In this document: in pieces, positions 18,141 to 29,692 of the stretch
Layout: each line of letters opens with the position of its first letter
Position numbering within the stretch: position 1 is the stretch's first letter
Assembly (NCBI GenBank): GCA_905221605.1
Contig: CAJNDS010000071.1
Location: forward strand, 50,001-114,000
Reading direction: 5' to 3'
Length of the DNA stretch: 64,000 bases
DNA from: Symbiodinium natans
Taxonomy: Eukaryota > Sar > Dinophyceae > Suessiales > Symbiodiniaceae
Notes under the pieces: model-generated
What the model saw: only the letters and a program-made list of their open reading frames with translations
What the model was told of the DNA's origin: nothing
Databases searched by the model: none
Program-made: the position numbers and the translations under genes

Positions 18141-18141
18141 T
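18025..18141 (-). repeat. Octamer array (CCCTAAAA)n inside an inverted-repeat element
   Basis: About fourteen units of the 8-mer interrupt a family-B element: the left part ends GGACTGTTAG and its terminal AACATCCCA resumes after the array. Confidence 0.88.
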
Positions 18142-18176
18142 AGGTAAAACATCCCAATGTATCCTGGCACTTAAAA

Positions 18177-18262
18177 CAAGAAGCCTCAACAGCGCCTCCA
18201 GCACAGAAGGCCGACCTTCACGACTGGCTGAAGAGTCTAGATAAAGGAACCGGCAACCTGGC
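18177..18262 (+). CDS. Exon-like segment, unknown product
   Basis: After CAACAG the frame reads PPAQKADLHDWLKSLDKGTG and ends at a telomeric block. Amphipathic, helix-like. Unknown. Confidence 0.3.
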
Positions 18263-18556
18263 TGGGTTTAGGGTTTAGGGTTTAGGGTTTGGGGTTTGGG
18301 GTTTGGGGTTTAGGGTTTAGGGCTTAGGGTTTAGGGTTTAGTGGGCTCCAGATTGCAAGTGTCGTGCCTGTTGGCCAGCTGATAGTGCAGAGCCTGGGTT
18401 AAAAAAACGAAAAGGGCTGCTCTGCAGAAGTGTCTGGGAGAGTCTCAGTAGGGGTTCATGATGGCTCATGCTGGTGGAGTCTGCCTGCCTGAATGCTATC
18501 CCAGGGTGGGAAAAATGGGAATCACGAGTTGCGGCACAGGCCGTAAAACATACAAG

Positions 18557-18696
18557 GCAACATGCTGCAGTACATGGACGTGCTCGTCGCGGAGTTCAAC
18601 GGGGATTTACAAGAGATCGCCCAAGCCATGAACGACGCTCCCAGGCCGATGGAAGTGATGGATTACTGCTTCAGCCCTTTTTCATCAAAGAACTGG
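18557..18696 (+). CDS. Exon-like segment, unknown product
   Basis: After ACAAG the frame reads NMLQYMDVLVAEFNGDLQEI and stays open into a telomeric block. Composition is clearly protein-like, but the family is not recognised. Confidence 0.38.
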
Positions 18697-19096
18697 GGTT
18701 TAGGGTTTAGGGTTAAGGGTTTTGGGTTTGGGGTTTGGGGTTTAGGGTTACTGCCCTTAAACAGCGGCAAACCCTGAACCTTAAGAGCAGAAAAATCAAA
18801 AGCCACAGGCCCCAGGAGTAGGAAGTATGCCAAGCCCTGAAGCCCTGAAAGGAACGGAGCGTGCCAAGCTTGCAAGCCCCTGAACCAAAACAGCTGGCAC
18901 ACTCTCACCCCGAAAGCACAGACAGAAAGCCCCAAGCCCCAAAACCCCGAGCAGAAAAATAAAACAACATTTTGAAAAAATAGCCGAAGCCCGAGACGGA
19001 GTGTCGCAAGAACCTGCAAGTTGTGCGTGTTGTACCGTTGTACCTAGATAAATCTCTAGAAAACTTGCAGGTTGCACAAGACCCCCTTTGTTTAAG

Positions 19097-19315
19097 GTAT
19101 ACGGGTTACTCGACGCAAACGAACGACTTGCGTTCTATAAAGACAGCTACAGAAATCTCTACATGTTCGGGGCTACATTTGGCCGCGTTACTAGGGCACT
19201 TAATGGGCTTAACTATAAAAAACCTGAAACCCTAAACTGGGACAGGTGTGCCTTGCCTTTCATAGTCGGAACAGCTTGGTGGCATGATAGAGCTATTTGG
19301 TGCTTATTCGTCTAG
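19097..19315 (+). CDS. Exon-like segment before a family-D element
   Basis: Seventy-two open codons (VYGLLDANERLAFYKDSY, later GATFGRVTRALNGLNY) end TAG at the left edge of a family-D element. If that element is an intron starting GTCTAG, the frame continues at 19427 as QWTVSSCLHGDLAL. Unknown. Confidence 0.35.
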   Translation, partial: VYGLLDANERLAFYKDSYRNLYMFGATFGRVTRALNGLNYKKPETLNWDRCALPFIVGTAWWHDRAIWCLFV

Positions 19316-20149
19316 GATGCCCAGTAGTGCCCTTATTCCCTTTCTTGGGGGGTTTAGGTTCCCTTATAAACCCCTTTAAGCAAAAAAGGGTACCCTTTTT
19401 TAATCCTGGGTTACTGAGCATCCTAGCAGTGGACGGTGTCGTCATGCCTGCACGGCGACCTCGCACTGGTAGTGTTTCCTTTTAGGGTTTAGGGTTTAGG
19501 GTTTAGGGTTTAGGGTTTAGGGTTTAGGGTTTAGGGTTTAGGGTTTAGGGTATAGGGTTTAGGGTGGGCATATTGCATCCCTGCAGTGTGCTTGCGAGTC
19601 TGCTGGGCCGGTGGCGAAAAACTGTGACATAAGGTCTCATAATCCTGCGCCGGCAAGTGTGACAGTTGACATTTGAGATTCCAGAACCCTGAAACCCTAA
19701 AACCACATCCCCCTTGGCCCCGAAAGCTCGGTTATTCCACAGGTGCCTAGACGATTGAGTGCCTTAAGGGCAGTTGAGGGCGTTTAGTTCTTCGGGTTAA
19801 GGGTTCAGGGTGGAGGGCTTAGGGTTCAGCATCTCATGTTCTAGCTTTTTCTAGTCAAGCAATGATCGAGCTTTGGGATTAAAAACATCCCGCCCAAAGA
19901 GTCCCACAACACCAAGAAAACACAAAGTTCACTCTAAACCTTGGCGTTTCCCGGGACCTGATTTCAGGCACCCGGCTCAAGTGCTTTAGCTCTACCTCAG
20001 CAAAACGTTAAAACGGAACGAACCAATCAATACCCGCCCAGCCCCACAACGCCAAACCCATTAAAAAAAAGACAGGGAGGGGTGTGGGGGGCCGGGGCGG
20101 GGAGGGGGGGGGGAGGGGGGAGGGGTGTGTGTGGCGGGGGGAGGGGGTG

Positions 20150-20530
20150 GTGAGGACCTTGTGGCGACCTTGTGGGCACAAGGTCATAAAAAGAGCGGGC
20201 AAGGTCACTACAAGGTCACAAAATTAGCGGGCAAGGTCATAGCAAGGTCACGGGACCTTGTAGTGACCTTGTCATGACCTTGCCCGCTACTTCATGACCT
20301 TGTAGTGACCTGGTGGTGACCTTGCCCGCAAAGATATGGCCTTGCCCGCTCTTTATATGGGAAAGGTCATAACAAGGTCAAAAAGCGGGCAAGGTCATTG
20401 CAAGGCCACTACAAGGTCATAAAAGTAGCGGGCAAGGTCATAACAAGGTCAATTGACCTTGTGGTGACCTTGTGGTGGTCTTGCCCCTGATTTTTCTGAC
20501 CTTGTACTGACCTTGGAGTGACCTTGCCAA
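20150..20530. repeat. Foldback cluster of AAGGTCA/TGACCTT motifs
   Basis: More than 20 copies of AAGGTCA or its complement, spaced 10-20 bp and linked by GCGGGC or GCCCGC, alternate in orientation so the tract can fold on itself. A G-rich run precedes it (20080-20145). It is not related to the telomeric unit. Confidence 0.85.
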
Positions 20531-20665
20531 CAAATTACTTAACATTCATATTATTCATGTAAGAGTGGTTTAGTGTTCAGGGTTTAAGCTTTCGGGTTCA
20601 GGGCTTACCCTAAACCCTAAACCCTAAACCCTGAACCCTGAACCCTAAACCCTAAACCCTAAGGG

Positions 20666-20788
20666 TTGCTCTGTGGAAGGGACGGTGGCGGCGGTGACCT
20701 GGCGAGAATCGACTCGAGCTTTTGGGAGACGCTCAATGTGACGCGGATGGGCCACAAGGTGCCGCGCCTTCGGATGGGTTTGGGCTGA
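20666..20788 (+). CDS. Possible last exon, unknown product
   Basis: Forty open codons to TGA follow directly on a CCCTAAA array (GDLARIDSSFWETLNVTRMG). Not recognised. Confidence 0.32.
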   Translation: MLCGRDGGGGDLARIDSSFWETLNVTRMGHKVPRLRMGLG

Positions 20789-20876
20789 GGGTTCGAAAGA
20801 GGGCTCCTTGGGTTTCAGGGTTTAGGGCTTACACCTTTCGGTAGAGCTTAGGGTTTACATGTAATGAATAAATACA

Positions 20877-21265
20877 TATATATATATATATATACATATA
20901 TTTCATGTATTTGTTTTTATATTGACAATTATATTTATGTTTGCACATGTTTATGTTTGCACTTCTATATATTTATATTCGTATTTATTCTCATATACAT
21001 ATTTATGTATATTTATACTTATGTTTATGTTTATGTTTATGTTTATATTTTTATATTTATATTTATATGTATATTTACATTTCTCTGTATATGCATATGT
21101 ATATTTTATCTATACTTCTTTTTACGTTTGTGTTTAGATTGAAATGTGTTTGCTTGTTGTGGTTTTTGTTTGTTTACTTATTATGTCTATGTATGTATGT
21201 ATGTATGTATGTATGTATGTATGTATGTATGTATGTATGTATGTATGTATGTATGTATGTATTTA
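20877..21265 (+). repeat. AT-rich tract ending in (TATG)n
   Basis: A (TA)n start is followed by degenerate TATTTATGT and about 18 perfect TATG units at 21186-21261. No coding signal. Similar AT-rich tracts lie at 16880-16980, 33290-33360 and 48165-48200. Confidence 0.9.
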
Positions 21266-21823
21266 TGTTTGTTGGTATACCAAACATATTATTTACATAC
21301 ATGGGCTTGGGGCTTTGAGTCTACAGGGCTTAGGCGCGCGGGGCTTGTATGCTCAACGTCTTAAGGGATGTTTCTCATCGTCATAGTCGCCAGAAGAGAA
21401 TTGTGATCTCGCCTGTAAAGGAGGGCTCTTGGGGCGCCTCCACACTTAGAGTGTAACCAACCCTCAGTAAAACAAGGGTTCGAAGTCTTCAGAACGGTCC
21501 TGAGACGTCTTGTCACAGCCTACACAGGCCGCCATGGGCAAACCCTTTTTAACCCTAAACCCCAAACCCGACCTGAATTACCCTAAACCCTAAACCCTAT
21601 TTGACCTTTAACCTGCAACCCCGCACCCTGAAGGTGCTTTTTGCCAAAGGAATCAAGGCCCTGAATGAGTCGTGAGCCATGACCAGGCACAGCGTCAGCT
21701 GCTTGGCACTCCCATTGCCCTATCGGGCTTTTGTCTAAGGGGAGAGTTCGGGTGTAAGGGTTTGGGGTCACAGGCTTTCGTGTTTCGTTGGGGGCCTGCT
21801 GCGTGGCTGAGGGTTTGCTTCAG

Positions 21824-22136
21824 GTACTTCAGTGGCATGCCCCAAAAATCCGGATATGCCTCTAGGTAGGCCCTTCTGTGTTCCCTTGTCGGGTTTGAGG
21901 GGATCATCTTCAGGAGTATTTTTCAGAGGGTTTTAAACCCTAAACCCTAAACCCTTTTAAGGGCCATCCTAGCCAGGACGCTGCTCTTGGTTCGGCTGTG
22001 TGCTGAGCGGGCGTGGCTGAGCCTAATCGAGGATGCTGTACCTCCAGTGGCCCGACAGGGAGATCTCATGAGATTTGGCACACCTTGGTCTGGTGCCCCT
22101 ACTGCCCCGGCTCCCCTTGTACCCACAATCTACTAA
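21824..22136 (+). CDS. Two exon-like segments split by a family-C element
   Basis: 21824-21865 and 21973-22136 join in phase across the GT-AG element and end TAA. The second part reads LLVRLCAERAWLSLIEDAV. Product unknown; the precise phase agreement supports intron status for the element. Confidence 0.42.
21866..21972 (+). repeat. Family C introner-like element, GT...AG ends
   Basis: It starts GTAGGCCC and ends GGCCATCCTAG, so it could be removed exactly as an intron. Joining the flanks keeps one open frame (21824-21865 to 21973-22136). A short CCCTAAA array is inside. Other copies: 15551-15643, 28523-28615, 30754-30855, 37462-37556, 41752-41835 and 50394-50482. Shared core words are GGGTTTAAGAGGATCA, GGAATATT and CAGAGGGTTTT. 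Confidence 0.75.
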
Positions 22137-24070
22137 ACTCTAAACCCTAAACCCTAAACCCTAGAAACCCCACTAGCACGAGGTTGAAGGGCTGTGCTTT
22201 CGGAATTGCTTGCTTGTCATCAAGACGGGCACGGCTCTTGGCATGCTCTCAATGACAGCAGGAGAAAACGGGAAGCTCGCGCTCGCAAATCCCATGCACG
22301 GCCGAGAAGCAACACGCAGCAGAGAAGCAGCCTGTCTCATGCCGACCCGACAACGAAACAAGCGGCATCGAGCCTCAGCCCACACACTCCACGACCCCCA
22401 CACAGCTCGATGCCCCACCCTCCGAGCCCCAGCCCTTGGCCCTGAAGACCCTGCAGCCCAAATGCCATGCACGAGGCAGAGAAGCTGCATGGAAGGGGTT
22501 AATCCCTAATCCCTAATCCCTAAACCCTAAACCCTAAACCCTAAACCCTAAACCCTAAACCCTAAACCCTAAACCCTAAACCCTAAACCCTAAACCCTAA
22601 ACCCTAAACCCTAAACCCTAAACGCCAAGACCTGCGAGTCGTATGGGCTCAAGGGCCAAAGGTGCCGGAAAGCCATGGCTCGTAGCGCCAAGCCGGCAAA
22701 AGGTACCTCTGCTTAAGGGGTCAAGGGAGCTAAGGGTTTGGGGAGGGTTTAGGGTTTAGGGTTTAGGGTTTAAGGTTTAGGGTTTAGGGTTTACGGGGTT
22801 TCAACAGAACCTACTTGGAGGTTCATTGGTAGTTCTAAGCAGGGCTATAATTATGTTAACTCTACTTATGACCTATTTAGGGCACTTATAACCTTGCTTC
22901 TAACCACCAGGAACCTCCAAGCAATGTCGGGCTATGGGTTGTGGCTGCTGGGTGTCTCCTACCAAGGTTGAAGCCAAGTTGAAGCCATGAACAGCCTGAA
23001 TGCAAAACTTCCGCTCCACTCCCAGATGTCCTTTGCTCGAAAACCGCCCACAATCCCTAAACCATAATCCCTAGACCCTAAACCCTAAACCCCCCCTTTA
23101 CATCGGGTTTAAAAATAAGCCCCAAACCCTAAACATGAACCCTAAAGACAGGACTGAAGGGCCGAAGAAGAGTGCCGGGCAAGAGCAGCAAGGCACTGAA
23201 GTTCCTCAAGTTCTCTCTTTAGGATCTGAGGCCCTTACTTCTTAGGATTTAGGGTTTACGGTTTAGGGCTACTAGGACCCGGAGTAGGCCCTTGTTTCCT
23301 TTTTTTAGGGTTGGGGTTCCCTTATTCATCCCCTTAAAACCCACAAGGGTACCCTTTTTTATTCCTAGCTTATCCTTTCTTTAGGATCTGAGATGAAGAT
23401 GTTTGAGAGAATGCGGGGTAGAGATCCATTGACAACCGTGTCAAGGAACCTGTCAGATCGTTTTGGGATGTTCCCCCTAAACCCTAAACCCTAAACCCTA
23501 AGCCCTAAACCCTCTTTTACCATCCCTATGGACTGTCAGTATAAGGGGGAACATCCCACGAGATCGTCCCAAGCGGCCGTTGAAAAGCATGTACTATCGG
23601 GGTCGAAATAAATTCGAATAACATTCCCTTCCGGTCCCTTTGTACTTGTACTATAGTAACCCCCAAAACGACCCTATTCTAATTCTTGAGGCCCCTAGAT
23701 TAGGCTCGAAGGTTTCAGATGGTCTTGGCTTTTCTTCGCCTGCGGCAAGGTGGACCGGGCCGCCCCAAGTTTTGGCGGAGCAGGGTTTAGGGTTTAAAGG
23801 TTTCGGGTTTAGGGTTTAGGGTTTAGGGGTTATACGTACCCTACATAAGGGTCTAAGTCAGTTCCCAGACTTCTCACCCTACGCTGAACTATCCCATACA
23901 CCTCCAAGTAGATTCGCTGGGGAATGGGACGGAAACTAGTTCCCTCTGCGTCTTCCCACGCTCCCAAATATGACTGAAGGTATAAACCCTAAACCCTACT
24001 TGGAGGTTCATGGTACTTATTATTGGGCACGAATATGGTGATAAGTACAGTTCTAAGTGGTTAATAAGTA
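22137..24070. other. Arrays and inverted-repeat elements with small islands
   Basis: Family A (22814), D (23270), B (23465) and I (23600) copies. Short open pieces at 22210-22509, 22623-22713 (TCESYGLKGQRCRKAMARSA before GTACCT) and 23155-23220. No recognisable gene. Confidence 0.3.
23600..23698. repeat. Family I dispersed repeat
   Basis: Shares ATTCCCTT, CTTGTACTATA, AACCCC and TTCTTGAGGCCCCTAG words with 28088-28208 and 53524-53668. The three copies are diverged and have no clear terminal inverted repeat. Confidence 0.5.
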
Positions 24071-24074
24071 CCAC

Positions 24075-24206
24075 GAACCGAGCACAGACCGAAAACCCCT
24101 GGGTATTGCTGCAGAGCTGGCCGGGCAGGCCGTGGTGAAGAAGCAGCAAAAGGTTCGAAAGCGCACTGCCAAGCAGAAGGCCGCATGCTGGGACTTGGAA
24201 CCCAGG
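24075..24206 (+). CDS. Exon-like segment, basic
   Basis: Follows the right end of a family-A copy and reads GIAAELAGQAVVKKQQKVRK, then RTAKQKAACWDLEP, into a telomeric block. Lys/Arg-rich helix; unknown. Confidence 0.38.
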
Positions 24207-24309
24207 GTTTGGCGTCTGCAGGGTTTGGGGTCTGTGGGTTCAGGGTTCAGGGTCTATACCTCTTGTGTCATATTTTGACTACTGTAGGGTTTTTTTGCTT
24301 GGGGGGGGG

Positions 24310-25660
24310 GGGGGGGGGGGGGAACGCCCCTTTACATCTTAAGAGCTACTTCCTCAAGGGTCTTCATGGGCTTTGGTTTCTGGATAGATGCTCACAAAAC
24401 CCCAACTACACACCGCACCGTCACAGTCTGTCTCAACTTTTTTGTGCTTGGGCTCCAGCTGAAGCTTCTTTCTTGCTGTTCAGGGTATACGGCTTAGTCT
24501 TATGGCATAGAATAGCAAGAGACTGGGGTTTAGGGTTTAGGGTTTAGGGTTCAGGGTTTAGGGTTTAGGGTTTAGGGCGAAGGGATAGCTGCCAGGGGGC
24601 TGCGGGTAGTAGGTGTTCTGGGCCTGCGCCGGTCGGACTTCTGGGGATAAGGTTCGGGCTTTTGGGGGCTCAAGGGTTTGGAGTTTACCGGGAGACTAAC
24701 TAAACTCCACACGCTCTAGGTCTTTTTGGGAGTGTGATGCTAGGGCATCCCAAATGCAGGAGCTACATGCAGGCCCAAAACCTGTCAACCCCGCAGGCCC
24801 AAACCCCTGAACCGCCCTAGGCCCTAAAAAACCTTTCCTGCGAGAGCAAGAAGGGCTGTGGATGTGTCAACGCGGTGGAAGTGCTGGGTTTTGGAGTACT
24901 ACACTTTAATACTTCTTGTTTCTGGGCTCCTATTATCGCCGCTTAAATAAGTCGTACTCCTAAAAAGTATATGCTTGTTGTCCAGGGTCTACTCCAAAGT
25001 AGGGTCCTAAACCTTAAACCCTAAACCCTACTCCCTACTCCAAAGTAGGGTCCTAAACCCTAAACCTTAAACCCTAAACCCTACTCCCTACTCTAAAGTA
25101 GGGTCCTAAACCCTAAACCCTAAACCTTAAACCCTAAACCCTAAACCCTAAACCCTATTCCAAACTAGGGAAAGATTTCCCGACACGGCCCACCGACCAG
25201 GCGCGCGCAAGTGCTGCAGTCGACGGCCTGGCGGATGCCTAGAGTCAGTGAGGTTTAGGGTTTAGGGTTTAGGGTTTAGGGTTTAGGGTTTAGGGTCTGC
25301 CAGGCTTGCCTGGGCCATGCCCGGAGGGTGCTGTGCCTTGTGGGTTTTTGGGTTTAGGGGTTTAGGGTTTAGGGTTTAGGTTTATGGTCACAGTGAGGTC
25401 AGTCCTACACTTCAACACTCAATCCCCGAAGCGTCTTGGGAACTTGAATCGCTCCTGAAGCCCTAAACCCTAAACCCAGAGAGAGCCGAGGACAGGCTGG
25501 CTAAAGTGGCCTCCCCTGCAGCTTATGCCGAAGCCGCTGGTAGTCAAAGCGGGAAAAGAGGCCGCCGAATGCAGGCCTTTTGTTGGGGCCGGGCTTGTGT
25601 GGATTTAGGGTGTCGGGTTTAGAACGTTTAGCACATGGTTTTCCGGGTGCCTTCTGCTAG
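24310..25660. other. Poly-G run, telomeric arrays and small islands
   Basis: A 22-G run at 24301-24322, an open stretch at 24346-24520, the 25005-25170 tandem block, and possible exon ends at 25168-25230 (TAG) and 25483-25610. No gene recognised. Confidence 0.25.
25005..25170. repeat. Tandem units of CTACTCCAAAGTAGGGTCC plus telomeric repeats
   Basis: Three copies about 65-70 bp apart, each a short CTACTCC...AAGTAGG word followed by CCCTAAA/CCTTAAA units. It looks like tandem duplication of a junction between an inverted-repeat element and a telomeric array. Confidence 0.75.
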
Positions 25661-25816
25661 ATGGAGGTCAGAGGCCTTCAGGGCTTTGTTGGGCGAAGAA
25701 GTTTCTGCTTCCTCGTTTGCTGCTTCGAGTTCCTTGGTTCCGAGTACGTTCTTTCTTCTTGTAGGGTCGAACATTCATATGGCCGGGTTTTGAACTGTAC
25801 GCGATTTGCTCTTGAG

Positions 25817-26094
25817 CTTGTGAGACATTTTTCTTGTCTAACTTGCGGGATTTCATCAAAGGGCCGAAAGCTTCGAACGCAGTTGATGGAATGTTTCGGT
25901 TGGAAGTTGTTGCACGTCACACGGGTGAGTTCGTTCCAGTGGGCGTGCTCAAACATCAGGGAACTATGGTGTTACAGAATACCTCAGAATCTCTCTGGCA
26001 CGGCGTCCCGAACGATGTCCGTGCAAAATCGAGTTTTTCCTGGGCGTACGGACACACTAGCCAGCTCATGAAGGCTAGTGCTTTGGCTGTTTGA
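25817..26094 (+). CDS. Possible last exon, unknown product
   Basis: About 92 open codons after CTTGAG, ending TGA, with a well-mixed composition (FIKGPKASNAVDGMFRLEVV, later HGVPNDVRAKSSFSWAYG). A second frame is also open over this region, so the reading is uncertain. Confidence 0.35.
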
Positions 26095-26207
26095 GTGGTG
26101 GATTGACAGTGCAGGAGTGGTTTAGCCGATGTTAGTTTCAGGGTTTTGTGAGGGCCTTTAACCCTAAACCCTAAATCCTAAACCCTAAACCCTAAACCCT
26201 AAACCCA

Positions 26208-26316
26208 GGGTTTTGTGTGGACTCAGAGGTCGATGCTCAGATGAAGGAGGCACCAGGGAGTGGGCGAGCTCCCACACCGCGCGAGGATGGCGGCAGCGGG
26301 GCTTCATTCTGGGCCG
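26208..26316 (+). CDS. Exon-like segment, unknown product
   Basis: After CCCAG the frame reads CVDSEVDAQMKEAPGSGRAP and ends before GTACGATC. A further piece is at 26446-26539 (ELKRKLKAKLAGHALDR after CGCAG). Confidence 0.32.
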
Positions 26317-27864
26317 CTTTTGGGTACGATCTTGGAATCACAGGCTTACACGAACAGAAATGTGCAGTTGCTTTGCTGCAGCCCTCCTTCTAGAACCTAA
26401 ACCCTAAACCCTAAACCCTAAACCCTAAACCCCCTTTACTCGCAGGAGCTGAAGCGAAAGCTGAAGGCTAAGCTGGCAGGCCATGCACTGGATCGTACTC
26501 AAGGCGGGCAGAGAAGGCTTGTCTTAGGACTTATAGGTTTAGGGTTTAGGGTTTAGGGTTTAGGGTTTAGAGTTTAGGGTTTAGGGTTTAGGGTTGATCT
26601 TTTAGAGAACGGGACCAGTGGAACATGCAGAGTTGCATATGGGGGGTTTACGATATTCGGGGTACCTTATTGGGATCCTCATTTTTATCGGGCCCTTTAT
26701 TTTCGTAAACCCTAAACCCTAAACCCTAAACCCTAAACCCTACACCCCCATATCCACCTCAGCCATCCTGACCTCCTGATCTGCCCTCGGCAGAAAGATC
26801 CCGGAGCGGATTTCCTTTCCTAGTTGGTTCTTCGCTCCGATGTGTGAAAATATGCATCTACTGACTATTGATTTACATTTTCAAGTCTCATGTGTGCATA
26901 TGTAGATGACATACATATATACACACACACCCGAGGCCCCCAACACGACCGCAGACTGCATAGAGAAGCCTGACTTACCTGGGCACACCCACCACGACCG
27001 CGCCCCCTCCCCCGTACTTTGGGGTTTAGGGTTTGGGGTTTAGGGTTTAGGGTTTAGGGTTTAGGGTTTAGAGTTTAGGGTTTAGGGTTTAGGGTGACAT
27101 ATGTACGCACATATATATATATATATGTACACATGTACATATGGTCTTCGCCGGCTCGGCCTTGTCGCTTCTCAGGACTGGAGAAGGGGCAAGTGGACAG
27201 CAGCGGCTTGCCGCTCGCCAGACTCAGGGAGGGAACCGTGTACCTTTAGGGCTCTTAGGCGGTTTAGGGTTTAGGGTTTAGGGTTTAGGGTTTAGGGTTT
27301 AGGGTTTAGGGTTTAGGGTTTAGGGTTTAGGGTTTAGGGCTCTTAAGGGATTCTTAAAGGGTTCTGGGGAGGGTTCTTAAGTCTTAGGGGGTTCTTAGGA
27401 GGTTCGAGGGGGGTTGCTCGGGGTTCTTGAAGGTTCTTCGGTTCAAACTGGCCCCGGGTGCTCGTTGTCTAGGCTGAGGAGTGTGAGGAGCGCGCTGAAA
27501 ATTGCGACAGCTCGTATACCTTCCCACATACACACTTACATATAAATATAAAAAATATATATATATATATGGATATATCCACATGTATTTCGGTCATGCA
27601 GGCCGAAATGAAGTATCTCCGTAGGGCTTCAGATCTTTTGCATTGGCCCTTGAAAACAACACGCTGAGGAAGAAGAAAACTGCAGCAGCTCCAAGCAAGC
27701 AGCAGATGGATGAAGCTTGGCTTGCCTTTCAAAGATGTTTTCAACCTAAACCCTAAACCCTGACATTTGAGGCTCAGAGTTTCAGACTGGCAGAGAGATA
27801 GATGGACCGAGCGACCTTGGAAGGTTGCGGGGGGGGGGAGGGGTGAGGGGAATTGGGCATTGAG

Positions 27865-28054
27865 CATCACTTCCTGTGTTGGACCGTGACCTTCAAGTGC
27901 CTGCTCGGGCCATCGAGTGGATCATGATAGCTACAGATACGTCACGAGCGAAGTCACGACTCGCGATCTTGTTTGCGGGTCAAAGGGGCATGATGGAATC
28001 TCTTTGGGTTTGCCTTGCCAAAGCACCAGGAGCACGTCGTGTGTTGGTTTGGAG
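27865..28054 (+). CDS. Exon-like segment with canonical donor
   Basis: Sixty-three codons open from TTGAG to GTAAGC (PARAIEWIMIATDTSRAKSR, then LAILFAGQRGMMESLWVCLA). A family-I copy follows, then another piece at 28227-28300 ending GTAAGC. Not recognised. Confidence 0.42.
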
Positions 28055-28676
28055 GTAAGCTCACTCCATTAGTTCCTGGGATGACCTCCGGTCAGTTTGC
28101 GGTAATATAGCGGTCGGAATTAATACTAGTTACTAATAGTATTCCCTTATGGCCCCGATACACTTGCAATAGACTAAGCCCCAAGACCCTCTTTTAATTG
28201 TGAAGGCCCCTATCGTACCTTGCCAGTACCTGGATGTTTTCCATGCCTGTCGGATCGTTGCCCGCAAAATGTGCAAGGCCGTTGCGGGGATTGGTCCTGG
28301 TAAGCCTGCTTCATGCAGAGCGGAGGTCAGAACCCTAAACCCTAAATCCTATACCCTAAACCCTAAACCCTAAACCTTTTTTTTGCAAGAAGTTCTGCAA
28401 GATTCGTAGAAGCCGCGGGGAGCCGGGGCCGGGGAGGCCGGCGGAAGCAGAAGAAACAAGAAAACTCGAACGAAGAGGAGAGGAGGAGAACCAGGAAGAG
28501 GGAAGGAGGGATGGGTTACTAGGTAGACCCTTGCGACATGTTATACCTTCTCTTATCAGGTTTAAGAGGATCACACTCAGGAATATTCGTCAGAGGGTTT
28601 TGAGGGCCATCCCAGGTTAGTGGAGCGGGGAGGGCGCACGGGGAGTGGGGATGATTGAGGACACAGGGCTCTGCAG

Positions 28677-28840
28677 CGAGCTTCGAGTTTCAGGCCCGGC
28701 AACCCCAAAATCGGCGGTTCGCTCAACCTGCCTTCACACCCCTGCTCCCTGCTGCCAACATGAATGAACGGCAGCCCTTGGCTAGAAGTCCCTCGTTCTT
28801 CGAAACATCTCAACCTAAGCAGCCCATGACCACGGCTCAG
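28677..28840 (+). CDS. Exon-like segment with canonical donor
   Basis: Open from CTGCAG to GTAAGC. Gln/Pro-rich (FEFQARQPQNRRFAQPAF, later NERQPLARSPSFFETSQP). Family C lies just upstream (28523-28615). Confidence 0.4.
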
Positions 28841-29432
28841 GTAAGCTGAGAGGAGCATCTCAGTCCTTTTCCGGGCGGCCTCCGACGAAAGCGTTACAAG
28901 AATTTAGGGTTTAGGGTTTAGGCTATAGGCTTTGGGCTTTAGGGTTTAGGCTTTAGGCTTTAGGCTTTAGGGTTTAAGGTTTAAGGTTTAGGGTGTAGGG
29001 CTTATCAAGGGATTCATCTTGGGACCCCTAAGGATGTGCCCCTAAGAGGTTCCCTTGAAAACACTCCTAATGAAGCCCTCATATTCCCTTAGAGGATCTT
29101 GAAAAAGGGTCCCCGAACCCAAACGGTACAGCATTACGGGTCCGAGGTGGAATCCCAGGAGCTTTTGCACTCTTATGCATGTTTGTACGTTCACATATAT
29201 ACTTGCACACTTACGCTTGTAGTTTTTCAGCTTTGGCTTTGCAATTGTAACTCTCGACGAAGGAGAGCTGGGAAGGAATGAGTTTTCCAGGTTTGCGGTC
29301 GTTCAAGTCTCCTGAAGTCTTTCTGGAGCCTCGTGTTTTTTTCGGCATCCTAAACCCTAAACCCTAAACCCCAAACCCCAAACCCTAAACCCTAAACCCT
29401 AATCTGGGCCTACAACGGTAGCAGTCGTTCAG

Positions 29433-29692
29433 GTGGCCGTCCGCCAGGATCTCGAGGCCTGCCTTTTGTCCAGGCGTAAGCGGCAAAGGGGGCCTCGAAA
29501 CATGAAGTGGTGCGTAGACCCCTTCATTAAGGAAGATGCCCTAATTTATACTCAGGATCCTTTAGTACAAGATTAGGGCATCTTCCTTTTTCAAAGGGGT
29601 TTTGGAAGGTCTGGGCAGGACGCATCTTGCAGAAAGCGCCCCAGCTTATGTATTTTCTGGAGGGCTCAGGGCTAGGACGCTTCATGGTCTAA
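29433..29692 (+). CDS. Two exon-like segments joined across an inverted-repeat intron
   Basis: 29433-29513 (AVRQDLEACLLSRRKRQRG) after GTTCAG, and 29609-29692 (ILQKAPQLMYFLEGSGLG) to TAA. Removal of the 95-bp GT-AG element joins them in phase. Product not recognised. Confidence 0.45.
29514..29608 (+). repeat. Inverted-repeat element acting as a precise GT-AG intron candidate
   Basis: It starts GTAGACCCCTT and ends GGGGTTTTGGAAG. The arms AGGAAGATGCCCTAAT and its complement pair. It is 95 bp long, so it would shift the frame if kept, yet removing it joins 29433-29513 to 29609-29692 in one frame. Confidence 0.65.

Noticed and set aside
20150-20530. Nuclear-receptor binding sites (AGGTCA)
   Set aside because: Nuclear receptors are animal proteins; the match to the hexamer is likely coincidental here.
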